Part shown: positions 23,342 to 37,621 of the stretch, piece by piece | Numbering within the stretch: position 1 is the stretch's first letter | How the letters are laid out: each line of letters opens with the position of its first letter | Origin: Perkinsus olseni | Lineage: Eukaryota > Perkinsozoa > Perkinsida | Length of the DNA stretch: 64,000 nt | Reading direction: 5' to 3' | Assembly: GCA_013115125.1 (NCBI GenBank) | Contig: JABANN010000022.1 | Span: 59,902-123,901 of the forward strand | Translations under genes and position numbers: made by a program | Notes under the pieces: generated by a model | Told to the model about the DNA's origin: nothing | Database searches by the model: none | What the model saw: only the letters and a program-made list of their open reading frames with translations

Positions 23342-26300
23342 ATGGCCGCGTTTCTCTGGTGCGTTACGCTCATAACATCAGCCGCTGCGGCAGCTCAGAG
23401 TGATCAGTGCAACAGTCCAGATGCAGCCACCACGGCCTTGATGGTAAACGGTACTCTCGTGAAAATACCACTGTCGCCAGGAGGGCCCTACAACACCACT
23501 GGGGGTCCGATCGAGGACGATCCCCGTATCTTGAATGTAGGAGAATGCCAGGCTCCCATATGTTGAGCTCTGGTGAGCCTAGGTGCACCTGGTCGCCCAC
23601 ACTCACAACGACCCTGGCTGGTTGAAAACTGTGGACCAGTACTCTACGGGTAGCAGCCTTTGGGGAATGTCGATTGAAGCTCCTCGCGTCAGGCGCCAGG
23701 AACGTTATCCAGATAGCCAATGTGGGTCTGATACTGGATTCAGTGGTGGAACAGCTGCTAGAGGACGCCAACAGGAAGTTCATCTACGTCGAGATGGTGA
23801 TGGGCGTCTTTCATGACTAGAGTTGGTGAGACCTTCCCAGGCCTTCTTCAATCGTTGGTGGAGGCGACAGTCCAAAGCCAAGAAAAAGGTGGTGAGGAAG
23901 TTGGTCGCCGAGGGTCGGCTCGAGTTCATCAATGCTGGATGGGTGATGAACGACGAGGCTGCAGCTCTGTATACTGACATCATTGACCAACACACAGCCG
24001 GTAACCACATCATCAACAGCCCAGTTGTTGATGATAGAGACCGCTGTCAGGTGCTCTCAAAGTTGCTACAGAGTTTTCGGTTGATGCGTCACCCCGAGTT
24101 GGATGGCAGATCGACCCGTTTGGTCACTCGAGCTTCCAGAACAAGGCCTTCAGAGGGGTGAGACCACGAACACCAAGGGCACTACTGGAGACCTTGTCTG
24201 TCATCACAGATGAGCTTCGACGGCTGGATGGTCGGCCGGGCTGATGACCAGGACATGGCGATAAGGGCGGCGACCGGAGGTCTCGAGATGGTCAGCCTGA
24301 ACGAACCGCAACACAGGTTGAGATCGCCGTCAGCAGGTGTACCGCACTACGAAGAAAAACTCGTCCAACTGCCGTGTTGACTCCGACGGGATTTTCATGG
24401 GGCTGATGCACATGTAGGTCCGAAAGAGTCCCCACTGTCGATATCTTCTCTGCAGGTACTCTCCGCCGCCGGGCTTCGGCTTCGATGTGCTCAATGGCGA
24501 TCCGCCACTGCAGGATGACCCCCTGCTAGAGGACCTCAACATCGCCGATAGGTTACAGATCTTCCGCCAGGTGTCGCCGTCTCTGCTCATCTTCCTCCAA
24601 ACAACAGCTTCCTTCAGATATGCTTGGCACAGGGGAAAGCATACAACCCTGAGAAGGAGGGCAAAGACAAGAGTATGAACATCATACTAACGATGGTAAC
24701 GGAACAGCAGCTAGGTCCCACCAGCCCACCAGTCGTGTAGAAGGAGAGGAAGGAACTACTTGACTCGCCATTCGACAGGACGTCTGTCTGAAATACTCAT
24801 CGCCGGTGGGGCACACGATGAAAATGAGTATCGCATGTGGTCGAGCCGGAATCGGGTTGGACTATACTCTGCAGCCTCTTGTATGTGCGAATTCGACTTT
24901 TTACGGTATGATTTTATCGACTTGACGACGGGTGAGGACTGTATGGTCAGTGGCGTCCTCGATAGCCTCTCTTGGAACACCTATCGTGCTCGGAGGAATC
25001 AAGCATCAAGGTCCGTTCAACGTCTGATGGGCCCCTCATTTCAGGGTATGGACTTCAACTACCAACAAGCGACATCTTGGTATCAAAACTTGGACAAGCT
25101 GATTCATTATTCAAAGCTAGTAGCAGAGGAACAGCGAGCTGAGGGGACTGATGAGGGCGTCATTCTCAACGTCTTTTACAGCAACCCGAGGTTGGACGTT
25201 CCCCCAGCCGGCCTTGCAGGCGAGCTACACTTCTTCAGGATCTACATGCAGTCCCGTCATGCCCAGTATGATGGTGGCATCAGCCTTCCTGAGAAGGATA
25301 GTGACGAGGACTTCTTCCCTTATGGGGATGGTCATGTCGATGTCATCGATGTGAAGAAGCGTACTGTGAAGGCCACGGATGGAGGACACGCCTATTGGAC
25401 CGGGTACCCACACGAGGCGACTGCGGTTGTGTGCGTTATTTCAAAGGCCAACACCGTTCGCTGCCTGCTGCTGCTGCTGCCTGCTATCAACTGCCGTTGT
25501 CATTACTACTGCACACATCGTGTGCAGTATCGTGTGCAGTGTCGTGTGCACGTCGTATTACTCAGTTACTTCACGTCTCGGCCAAACTTCAAGGGTATGG
25601 TCCGCGGGGTGAGTAGGACATATACTGCTGCAAGGCAATTGACGGCCACCGCCAAGCATCGGCCGCACGGGGATCAACAGAAGAGCCTCGGTGACAACGG
25701 GATAAACGGGCGTCCCCTTCCAAGATGGATGTTGTGTTAGAGGAGATGACCGACGCGATCGGCCTAGCACAGCACCACGACGCCATCACCGGTACCGAGA
25801 AACAACATGTCGATGATGACTACTCCAATAGGCTCCACAGTGCCCAGGAATCGGTGAGAGTCATCAGGACAGCCTGACGTCCCCCTCATCCGCCATGCCA
25901 GGTGATGGAATCAATAGTCCTCCCCGAGACCGTTTCAAGGTTCGGCTTGCCTGCTGGTGGCGGCTATTGCCCTCTGCTCAACGAGAGTATATGTGCCTGG
26001 ACGACGAACCTCTCCACCACCTCGCCGTCCTCTGTCTTGATAGCGGTCTACAACGCCCTCAGTCACCCTTCGACCTCTCTCGTGTCGTTGCCTATCCCCA
26101 CACAGGGACGCGAGGCTGAGTCCCCTGAGGCCGACGGGACCTTTGATTCACAGCTGTTGCGGAGGAGTCTACTGCAGACACCAAGCGGTCGATGCCGTGA
26201 AGGGAGGTTCAGAGTAGAGAGAGCCGCCAGCAAACAGGCAGTGGAGGTACGGCTTCTCTTGACTACCCCACACGACCCCTCCATTATCAGAGCTGGGTGG

Positions 26301-28631
26301 TCGAGCATGAGCACCACGGAGATGCCCCCAGTGCCACACTACAGTTTACAGCAGAGGACGTACCACCTATGGGAGCCTCCATCTACCGGTAGGAGGGCCA
26401 GTGGTGAGCTGGTTGCCAGGATGACTGTCGGCATCATCATCATCATCATCATCATCAGAATAACTTCCGAGGCCAGCTCAGCGCCCTGCGAGCACCCCAG
26501 GGAACCCGAGTCTGGCGGAGGCCGGCGCCCCTCACCCTCCTCGGGAAGCATCGGCAATGAGCACTACAGGCTGTCCTACAAAGGCGCTGATGAGGAAGGG
26601 CAATACACCTTCGCACTCGAGAACTTGAAGGCTGATATACGGGTGAGTCTTGGCCGGTGACGTATCTTTGACTCCTGCCGCAGGTCATGTTCAACCTCTC
26701 CCTCGGGTACTATGAGAGCTCCACTGGCCGGGGCCCCCTGGTGTATGGACGCTACGGCCAGGCGTCAGGGGCGTACATCTTCCGACCCAACTGCCCTGAG
26801 CAACCCGACGCTAGGTCTATCAAAGCCTGTCGGCCGAAGCTTGTCGACATCCCTATTGTAAGGGGGCATCGCTAGCGTGTTGCCGGTTGGCCACGACAGT
26901 AGAAGATGAGTCTCATTGTGGAGGGCATTGGTTGGGGTCGGGTCGCTCAGGGGCGCTGCTCCTCCGTGGGTGTTTCGAGCTATAGTTCATTAATAACGAA
27001 TGGTAACACATTCCACGAAAATATACACGTTGGGATGAAATCTTTCGTAGCATCGGGCTCATCCTCCAAAAGCTTCTCAGTCAAACCCTCACTCCTTAGT
27101 GAGAAACACGCCTTCAAAATCACCCACGCCCAGCTGAAGCACCCCTGAGAGCGGCGAAGGGCCATCTAGAGGGCAGCAAGAAGTCTTCATTTCTGTTCCA
27201 GTGAGGTACTTGAGATTTTCCTTCAGATTCTCATGATGGGCGGAGACAAGAATAAAGATACTCTTCGAATGGAGATCGCCAGTCCTGCGCCAGACGACCA
27301 GACTGGCCCTCCGCCCCTTATAGGGAACTTGACCATCCAAATTCCCCCGAAGGAGCCAGCCGTGCTGATCACCTGGAGTGTGGCGATCGACGTGAGCGAC
27401 GGCACTGGAAAGGAAGCTGTTCTGGTGAGCTCAGTCGGCCAACTGAACCGCTTACTTCTGCCTAGCTCCTGGAGACGGACGTCGCCAATGATGATGGCAA
27501 CTTCTACACGGACAGCAACGGTAGAGATTGGGTGCATCGAAAGTGAGGTTGAAGGACGGAAGATTCGCTCGAACCCTTGCACAGGGTGAACTACCGCAAA
27601 GGGTGGCAGCTGGAAGTCACAGACCCTGTAGCGATGAACTACTACCCGATCAACTCGGGCCTGAGGATTATGGACCAGCCCAGAGAAGCATGCAAGGCCC
27701 GCCAGGTGAGGGTCTTCGGTCTCGACGTGTGTACTCGTACTGTCCACAGCTCACCCTCGTGCCCGATAGAGCCCACGGGGGAGCCTCTCTACTGCCGGGG
27801 CAACTTGAGATCATGCTTCATCGGAGATGCCTAGTAGATGATTCAAGAGGCGTTGGTAAGCTGCTATGTGACTATCGGAAGGCCATCGGAGCATCATCAT
27901 CAGGCGAGCCTTTGAACGAAGAAGACTGCTCGAATGGAATATGTTTGCCGAAGATGGTCACAGGGGAAACACGTCTCCTGCTGGACCCAGTGAGAACGGA
28001 GGGTAGGGGAGAGATGTATGACAGCTATCGAGAGCTGGCTCATCAAGTAAGAGGAGGACCTCCCTACCGGACTGGGCAATGTCACATCAGGTTCGACTAC
28101 CCCTTCTGTCAGTCTTCACCCGTGACGATCCAAAGCATCAGCCCAGAGCTGACAGCTGGTCATCGCTACCGGCCTCCAGCCGTCGAGGCATGCCTCGAGA
28201 GGTCCAAGTCCTCACACTGGAGCTCCTCACTCATGAGAACACCCCCCAGCTCTACTACGACAAGGCCTGCGCCCACCATCGATGCATCTTGCTACGCTTG
28301 GCGAATACCTACGCCCAGGAGGAGGGCAGCACCGCGGTCGAGTTGGACCTAGCCGGCAGGGGCGCTCTACTAGAAGGCTTCGAGCTTGGCCGCGGCTTCG
28401 AGGTGAGAATGCTGTTATCTTGGCGGCGTTCCTCGCTCTAGTGGGCGTCAGGTTACCCTCAACGCGGGGAGAGATCTCGAGACCGCCGAGAAGGAACGGT
28501 TGAAGTGGTCGTCAGTCGGTGAGGGAGAGACGGAGGTCCTCAATCACGCGGAAAGATGCGAGGTTGATTGGAGACGAATCACACTCGAGCCTTTACAAAT
28601 CCGCACTTTTATTGTCTCCCTAGTTTTGTGA
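23342..28631 (+). CDS. Lysosomal-type alpha-mannosidase (glycoside hydrolase family 38)
   Basis: A multi-exon gene. The ATG at 23342 begins a signal peptide ([20 protein letters not shown]). The catalytic domain opens with [20 protein letters not shown] (about 23583-23643; His and Asp bind zinc). Next come [10 protein letters not shown] and [17 protein letters not shown] (about 23830-23980), the segment with the catalytic Asp around [13 protein letters not shown] (about 24100-24135), and [14 protein letters not shown] (about 24212-24255). Later family blocks are [27 protein letters not shown], then WTGY joined to [12 protein letters not shown] across an intron, [17 protein letters not shown], and the last exon from 28452 ending [11 protein letters not shown] plus two residues before the TGA at 28629. 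Known role: trimming of N-glycan mannose in lysosomes or the food vacuole. A CAT/ATC microsatellite sits at 26432-26457. Not all exon edges were placed. Confidence 0.9.
26432..26457. repeat. (CAT)n/(ATC)n microsatellite within the mannosidase gene
   Basis: About nine uninterrupted CAT units. In the mannosidase frame this would give eight consecutive Ile, which the family lacks, so the tract is either an insertion in a variable loop or part of an unannotated intron. It is a likely length polymorphism. Confidence 0.8.
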
Positions 28632-28836
28632 TGAGGAGCGTCCTGAATTTTTGTTGATTATGATTCGGGGATCAAATTTTTGAGGGATGGAGCATTACTA
28701 TTTTTTAGTATCTCAACAAGCGGGCCTCCCAGCCGCTGAAAACTTTCTTGACCGCTCTTATGTAACGTTGCGTTTAAGTCAGGACCATCCCGTGAATTTT
28801 GTCGCAAAAGTGTGAACGCAACCAGCAAATCGATTA

Positions 28837-30699
28837 CACAACAACTACGCAACATGGCCTTCCTCTAATTTCCTTCGATAAAGCTCCTGTAATTCTGGAA
28901 GGAGCAACGCCTGCTAATCGAACAATTTCACGACAACGACGGTGGAGACCCCTTCCTACCTTAGTCATCCATCTCGAGGATTTGCTATGGCTGATCTTCG
29001 GTAGCCCACTGACGTACTCCAGCACCGGGAAGGCCTTCGCCCCTCGTGTGTGGAATGCCCTCAAAAGAGTGATGAATCGCTTGTTGTCGATATACTGACA
29101 ACGCACAAACCAGTGGAGAATTCTGAATCTTCCTATGGGCAGCCTCACTTCGGGACTAAGACGCTGGAGCGGTATTGATGCAACGTAGAGCCGTAGTTCG
29201 AGATAGCTGCGTATGAACTCATTGGCCGACTCCAGCCAGTCCTCTCGGCCCAAATCCATCACCTTATACTCGTAGAATATCGCCGCCTCTGAGGAAGTCG
29301 GCCGAGCTACGAAGAATGGAACGCATGCCTTAGCCCTACCTGCGAGCTCGAGGCTGCGTTCGGGTATTGACTCGGCGAATTCTCGGGAGACGTTTACCTG
29401 AATGTAGGCGGCAGCCACTGGGGCCTAGTTGTCGGAATTCAGCCCTGTGGCAAGAGAGCTGCTCAACGGGCCTAGGGAGGACGACGGACGAGAGGTTGCC
29501 ATCAGAAGATGCCGACCTCAGCCTGGGTGACTTCGCCCGCTGTGTATTTCGCTTCCATAGCCTCCGAGTAGAGGACGAGGAAGGCCTGAGCGGGGACACT
29601 TCTGGGTCGCTGTGGTAGAACACACACCTCCACGGCCCTGACGAAGGCTGCTTCTTCCGCTTGTTTCTGTTCGATATCTTCCCTCTCCTCAGCAGCAGTC
29701 AATCTTGCCCTGCAGACATCACCATCAGACAGGCCGTACCACACCTTGCCCTACTCGGCCTGGACCATCTCATCAATAACCGCAAACACATCGTTGTAGA
29801 TCTCTAGCAGCTCGGCTGAGTATATCTGAAATACTCGTGACAGGCATGGCCGACCTCCTCCCGCTCGATCCGTGCCTGTTCGAATTCCACGAACATATCA
29901 TCGAACTCCATCAGCTTGTCTGTTAGTTCGACCTTAAACGTCCGCAAACCTTGGCCGAAGTCGCTCTGAAACCGCAAAATCTAGCTGGTTGTAAGCTGCC
30001 GCTGCCACCTTCAACGCTGGTTCGATGTAGCCCGCTATGAGATTCATCTCTCTGTCGATGTCCTTCAGGAATGACTCGGCCTTTTCCTTCACTTCATCAG
30101 AAAACTGATACCTTCAACCCCACAAGAGACGTCCCAAGGATGCACCCCTCGTAGGCATTGCCGCACCTCTTTCCGTTGTAGCATAGGGAGGGCTCATCCT
30201 GAATGCCCCGGGCGGCCCGAACGACAGCCACCGGGAAGCCTTTAGGGTCGAACTGAACTCGTGACAGCGTATTGACCGCCTCGAGGGCCGGAAGCCTCAC
30301 GTTAGGGCGCGGGTCCAGGAGCTTGTGATAGTTCCGAGTTCGATATCCTTTATCACTCTGAACTTCACACATGTCGCAGAGCATACCCAGCATAGAGAGG
30401 AAGCGGGCCACCTGTAGAATACTCATGGAAGGTACTGCTGTAGCTGTCAAGTAGCTAATGCACGCCGGCGATCACTACGCAAAAGATTTCTCGCAAGAGT
30501 AGAACGATACGGCGAAGCCATCGGACCTGACCTTCTTGTATTCATCCTCCGCCATAGGGTCAGATGCAACGAATGGTAGACTCTCTTGGAGCTGAGCGCA
30601 TTCACGAAGTGAGGCGTAGTATGTCGTGGTGGTTTTGAAGCGAACAACGTCAGGCGTGCCTGTTATCTTCTCCTTTTTCTTGCCGCCCTTCTTTCCCAT
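28837..30699 (-). CDS. Unknown protein with Lys/Gly-rich start and coiled coils
   Basis: The ATG at 30697-30699 starts a Lys-rich leader (MGKKGGKKKEKITG) followed by an exon with YYASLRECAQLQESLPFVAS. Downstream minus-strand exons with clean splice edges encode LLDPRPNVRLPALEAVNTLS (about 30275-30335), KEKAESFLKDIDREMNLIAG (about 30040-30100), VELTDKLMEFDDMFVEFEQA (about 29870-29940), and an Ala/Glu-rich helix with AAEEREDIEQKQAEEAAFVR (about 29640-29705). A last long frame contains GREDWLESANEFIRSYLELR. Composition is helical, with repeated charged heptads suggesting coiled coils or a helical-repeat fold. I recognise no family. The 3' limit is taken from the last open frame and could be shorter; the gene is convergent with the mannosidase. 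Confidence 0.45.
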
Positions 30700-30954
30700 A
30701 CTAAACCGGAAAGCCCCTTCGATGACCTCTTACCGATGAACCCGTGGCCTTCACAAACGCGACAACGATGGACGTATGAAATTTGTTAGCATGCATCACC
30801 AAGCTCCATTCATCCGTTCACGGATGGCAGGCCACTTCAGGCCCCGACCGACTCCCTCGCTGCACTCGCCACCTCACCAACCACCTTCGATCGCTTAATA
30901 GGGGGGTCCTGCCACGGCAGCACGGGATGCAAAGCCGAGGCTAATCAGAGAGCG

Positions 30955-31814
30955 TCACGCAGTCCATGACCATACATTAGGAATTCCTCCACTAGGTCGC
31001 TTCAGAGATTCGAGATTCTGTGAGGGACCGGAGATAGGGTTAGGAGAACAAGCCCGGACAGACCTCACCTGCTTCTCGACGGTTTTGGAGGGCTTCTGGT
31101 CAGTCGATCCGAAGCCCCCTTCGCCCCTTGTAGTTTCGTCGAGCTTCTCCACGAGCTGGGGAGCGAGAAAGAGAGACCCAACTCTGATCGTCTATCCACA
31201 CTCTTACCTCCATAGTGATGCCCTTGCCGTCGAATCCGACGGCTTGCACGAGGCGATCACCTAGAAGGCAGTCGGAGAGCAGACCCAGTCGGCCTGGGCA
31301 CCTTCTTTGACAGTGTAAGCTTCATTTTTGATATTGTCAACGGCGGCAATGATCTCCCCTCGATATCCCTGGCAAGCACAGGAGGCAGAACTCAACCCGC
31401 AGACAGGAGCCCACCTGGTCGATAAGGCCGATGGAATTGGACAACCTTAGAGGGGTCTTTGAAATGGAGGACCTCGCCATCAGCAGCCACGACAATCCAG
31501 CTGAGGATGGCAGTACATGGAGGGCCATTCAGACCCTAGTACTCCCCTAAGGGCGAGCTTACTCCCATCTTTGCCATCGAAGGCGGCTGCCTTGATACCT
31601 AGCTTTATGAAGGCGGTCTCACCGGGCTGAATCGTCTGCTCCTTCACGACGAACAAGTCGAGGCCGGAATCACCAGCATGGAACGTCTTGTGCGAGGAGT
31701 AGCTGAAAGAGAGTGAAGAACCGCCGTAAGAAATAACCCCAAGGATCGCTGAAGCGAAGGCCCGACTCACTATTCGGCGGCCTTGGAGTCCAACGGAAGA
31801 ATTTTCAAATGCAT
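30955..31814 (-). CDS. DUT: dUTP diphosphatase (trimeric dUTPase)
   Basis: Seven exons (31814-31771, 31702-31563, 31500-31415, 31368-31302, 31260-31208, 31155-31069, 31017-30955) splice in phase to 179 residues. It hydrolyses dUTP to dUMP and pyrophosphate, keeping uracil out of DNA. All five motifs are present: HAGDSGLDLF (1), ARSSISKTPLRL (2), NSIGLIDQGYRGEI (3, formed across the 31415/31368 junction), EGDRLVQAV (4, formed across 31302/31260) and the glycine-rich P-loop-like TRGEGGFGSTD (5). The ATG at 31812-31814 gives a short N-terminus without a targeting signal. About 29 residues follow motif 5, a modest basic extension. Introns are 41-68 nt, among the shortest in the window. Confidence 0.92.
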
Positions 31815-32013
31815 TACGGCAGAGTTGAAGCAGTAGAGGGCTGAGGAGGAGCCTCACAATGCTCACGTACCGCTATGGTCAAACTTTCCCCCATAAGGGT
31901 TTCTTCGGTTCATCAACGGTTTCGCAGCATCCTGCGCTGTGTCGTTGAGAAAATGTAAGCGAGCAAGACCTCAAGTATCAGCGCATGATGGCCTGTCTAC
32001 TTGCGAATTAAAG
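31815..32013. promoter_or_regulatory. Short divergent promoter region (dUTPase / ankyrin gene)
   Basis: Only 199 nt separate the dUTPase ATG (-) from the ankyrin-gene ATG (+), so both promoters and 5' UTRs must fit here. I see no TATA box. Confidence 0.4.
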
Positions 32014-33292
32014 ATGCCTCTGGCGGACACCTTCAAGAGCAGCTTTCCCAACCCCGAGGACCATCCCATCTTTGCTGCTGTGAAGGACGGGTAATAGACG
32101 CAGTCATCAGGCCGTAGTGCCCTCGGAGTCTCGCTAGACTTGTCCGCGTAGCTCCAGTCTAAAAGGACTGGGCAATTGCATTATACCTTCCGTGGTGGTG
32201 AATAAACGACTCCTCTGATGAGCCGCCGTGTAGTCGTGGTTGAACGACGTAGAATTCAGTTCAGTACCGCTCCTCGCCCTACTCACTGCATTCCACACCT
32301 GGCAGGCTGGTGGGAGACGTTCAGAAGGCGTTCGAAGCGAACAGGGCTCGAGTCCCAGTGGCCGCTGATCGGGACTCGAAGTCGGTCCTCCACATCGCAG
32401 CTAGTCTTGGAAGGGACGAGCTCATCCCTATGGTAGTGTAGGGGACGTGGAAGGCAAGGCAGCAGCAGCCGGGGGTCGCCCACCCGTAGATACTGGAATA
32501 CGGAGTGGATGTGAACGCCCGAGACAAGGACGGCTGGACTCCGCTCCACCATGCTGCCTTCGTCAATCAATTTGATGTACTCTCGAACTCCGTGTGTGAG
32601 GGCCTTGACCGATGGGCCGCGTTTGTAGGCGATAGTGGCTCTATTGAAGTGCGGTGGAGATGTCCATAGGCAGAACAATCACGGCAGGACTCCGGTGGGG
32701 AGAGGGGGATTGCGGGCGGAGTTGAAGTGGCACCAATCGCTGAGCCACACGCGTTACTTTGAAATTGCAAGATAGAGGCACTAACCGGGCGTTGACGGTC
32801 GAGGCTCGTCGCTGGAAGTCATGGCAAGAGCGGTACTGCCGTCGCGGTGATGCCTAGGTCCATATAGCGGCTGAATGGGAGAATCTTGAGGTGCTCGAGA
32901 CGCTGTTGGAGGCGGGGGGCCCTGCCTCGATGACCATCGCTGATGAGCTCGGACGCACCCCCATGGAGTAGGTCGTCTCGGGGATAGAGCGAACAAGGGT
33001 CATATGTAACGGCAGATACGCCACGCCCGAAACGCGCAAGTCTTTGATGAAATATGTGGTGAAGTTTTCGAACATACCCAATCAGGGTAGGGACCCAAGG
33101 GAAGCACTACCATCTTGGTGTCGACAGCTGTTTCTTGGGGAGCATGTTCTCTTGATTCTTCAGGCGGGGCTGGGAAGGCGTCCGCCACTCGAGCGACAAC
33201 CATGGGTAAGTTCAGCGCTTCGGCTTGGTTTCTCTTGTGAACGACAATCGCGGGGCTCGAACCGGGGGGCTGCGGTTGATGCTACCCACTGA
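32014..33292 (+). CDS. Ankyrin-repeat protein
   Basis: Starts at the ATG 32014 (MPLADTFKSSFPNPEDHPIF). Exons carry ankyrin repeats: VLHIAASLGRDELIPM (about 32385-32432), NARDKDGWTPLHHAAFVNQF (about 32512-32571), VHIAAEWENLEVLETLLEAG (about 32858-32917) and MTIADELGRTPME. The last exon (from 33048) opens YATPETRKSLMKYVVKFSN and runs to the TGA at 33292. Introns are short and GT-AG. There is no catalytic domain. The repeats closely resemble those at the start of the downstream kinase gene (same WTPLHHA and HIAAEWEN wording), which points to a tandem duplication. The last exon could instead splice into the next gene, which starts only 55 nt later. Confidence 0.6.
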
Positions 33293-33347
33293 CCCAGCTA
33301 CGTCTTGATACGTCCTTCCTGTAAACGAAGATCCCGGGCCTCGAGAT

Positions 33348-35407
33348 ATGGAACGCTCCTCAGGTACCTTCGATCTGGGCAAATTGCTATTAAAGGCCGC
33401 GCAGACCGGGAATATTCAGGCTATTGCGAATCTTATAGATCCCTCGGACAACAGTCAGCCGAAAGTGAACATCAACGACGCCATCGACAAAGTAAGCACC
33501 GCTAGGATGATCAAGAGAGCGAAGAATCGGCGGTCAGGACGGCTGGACGCCACTCCACCACGCCACATTCATGAATCATGTTGATGTAGTACGGTATCTG
33601 CTAGAGAAGGGCGCGGATCCCAAAACCCCGAACAAGTATGCGCGTGGGGGCTCTCCTGTTCTGCCTTGGGGTCATCTCTGTAGATTTGGCCGGACTGTCG
33701 TCCACATCGCGGCGGAGTGGGAAAATGAAGAGGCCTTGGGCCTGGTGAGTTCCCGTCGATGTGACAATCGATCCTTTCATGCCACCGTAAACGGGGGAAG
33801 TGCAGTATTTGCCCGGTTGCAGATCCTGGACTACGTTGGGAAGGAAGCTAGCGCCCTAGTGTTGCTACCCGATGCCACTGAAAGGCTGGCTATTGAATAT
33901 GCGGCCAACGACGACATCAAAGCACTGCTGAAGGAGAAGGCAGTGACAACGGATGGCTCGACAGAAGGTAGGTTATTGGCACGGGAGTGTGTTTTAGGCT
34001 GCACACTCACCCTTTCAGAGTGTCCATCGGCGGCTGTCCAGGAGCAGAGTAATGATGAATGGGGGCTCAGCGAGCACTGTTGGGTGTCAGAAAACTCGGA
34101 GGAGAGCGAGTGGCAGAGCTGGGAGGTTGACCCGACCCAACTCGTCATTGAGGAGAAGGTTGGCAGCGGCATAACTGCTGATGTATTCCGTGGCACTTGG
34201 AGGGGTAGTGAAGTTTGATGATGGTGACGATCACCGAGTTGTCGAATTGTGAGGTACGGATGTAGCGATCAAGAAGATAAACTGGGACCCGAAGGAGTTC
34301 GAGTCCACCGAGGCTGCATTCCATCGGGAGCTGATGATCATGGCGAAGGTTAGAAGTTCTGCACTAATACCGGATGTGTGGAAGATATGCTCTCAGTGTC
34401 GGCATCCGAACCTAGTGTTGTTCATGGGAGCCGCCACCAGGACCGCGCCCTTGATGATGGTCTGCGAGTTCTGTGAAGGAGGAACTCTGTTCGATCTGGC
34501 GCATAACAAGCTACATGTAATGACGGCTGTCATCGCTCCTGTAGGACGGAAACATCAACCGTTAAAAGGTGGATATCTCTTGGCGACAGCGGCTGAAGAT
34601 GATGTTGGACATTGCAAAGGGGATGAACTATCTGCATACGTGTGACCCTCCGATAGTAGGCTGGGAGCTGCTCCTTGGCGGCCCGCGACACTCTGGAAAA
34701 TTTGCAGATTCACCGAGACTTGAAGTCACTGAATCTCCTCCTTGTCGAGAGGGTTGAAGACGAGTTTGACGCTCCTATTGTGAAGGTGGGAGGCAAGTGT
34801 GCCTTAGTTCTGGAGGCTATGCAACTCAGGTGGCGGACTTCGGTCTTTCTAAGCTCAAGGCATCGGCAACGCAGAACATGACGGCCCATGCTGGCACGTA
34901 GGATGGCTCTGTCGTGTGTGATGTCAGATGCATTCATATGGTCTTTGCATGGTAGGTATCACTGGATGGCTCCTGAGGTGCTGGATGGACAGTCGTATGA
35001 CGAGAAGGTCGACAGCTACAGCTATGCTATTGTTATGTACGAGGTCTTGTGCAGACTTATTCCTTACGAGGATACAGGTGAGCATCTTGAACGGAGTTCG
35101 GGGTGATTGGCTCATACCCCTCAGGGTTGCAGCCGCTACAGATCGCAATGGCCGTCAGCAGGGGTCAAAGGCCCGACACATCGCGGGTGTGGTAAATCGG
35201 TATTCTAATTTGGTTATCGTCTCATCGTCAGGCACCACGCGGCTGCCCACCACAGCTCATTGCCCTGATGGAAAGATGTTGGGCGGCGAAACCGGAAGAG
35301 CGGTCAGGGCTCCGCATTTTGCGATGGTCATTGTGAAGACTCTAATTCTCAGGCCCGGATTCGAATCCATCATTAGATCTCTGAAGAGTTTTAAAGTGGC
35401 TCCCTGA
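33348..35407 (+). CDS. Ankyrin-repeat TKL-family protein kinase
   Basis: The ATG at 33348 (MERSSGTFDLGKLLLKAAQT) opens an ankyrin domain (DGWTPLHHATFMNHVDVVRY, VVHIAAEWENEEALGL), then an acidic/Ser linker and a full kinase domain. Its landmarks are VGSGITADVFRGTW (glycine loop), DVAIKKINW (VAIKK lysine), HPNLVLFMGAATR, IHRDLKSLNLLL formed across the intron 34649-34708, VADFGLSKL from about 34843, TYHWMAPEVLDG after an intron at 34897-34950, and a final exon GFESIIRSLKSFKVAP ending at the TGA 35405-35407. The HRDLKSLN and YHWMAPE wording is typical of tyrosine-kinase-like Ser/Thr kinases (Raf/MLK/ILK group). All catalytic residues are present, so it should be active. The architecture resembles plant and oomycete ankyrin-TKL kinases. 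Confidence 0.87.
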
Positions 35408-35855
35408 ATCTACAGATGTTTTCACGTTCTACATGATGCACATCTTCATGTGAAACTAAGGTGTTCGATATGAATTTAACTCGTTGAGTTTTGCAGTCTG
35501 TGAGATGTCTAGAGACCGGCAGACTCTTCTCTCGGTCACGTGGACATGATAGTACGCGGCCAGAATTGGTAAATAATAGAGAGGAATTCAAGCATGTTAG
35601 ACCGCAGTATGGTTCAATTAACATGCCGCAATGCTGCTGGGATACATCCGACTCAACGGATGCTTTTTCCTGTTGAGACGAGATTTATCTGTTCAGATAT
35701 CCTACTCAGGTGAAAGCACACACTGGGAACGCAATACGTACAGAGAGTGAGAAATAATAATCAATCAAAATCGCGACAACGTTGACAACACTGCCTCGAA
35801 CGATACTCTCCTCTCTAATCCAATCTCACATACACAAAAACTCTAACTCCGCTAT
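35408..35855. other. Convergent 3' intergenic region (kinase / AHCY)
   Basis: About 450 nt between convergent stops, relatively AT-rich toward 35740-35840. It contains a short 'TCCGACTCAACGGA' imperfect palindrome near 35647. No coding signal. Confidence 0.5.

Positions 35856-37621
<1,766 letters not shown>

Noticed and set aside
25421-25580. Open frame continuing past HAYWTGY in the mannosidase
   Set aside because: The stretch is CTG and GTGTGCA repeats; removing it as an intron restores the conserved WTGYFTSRP motif.
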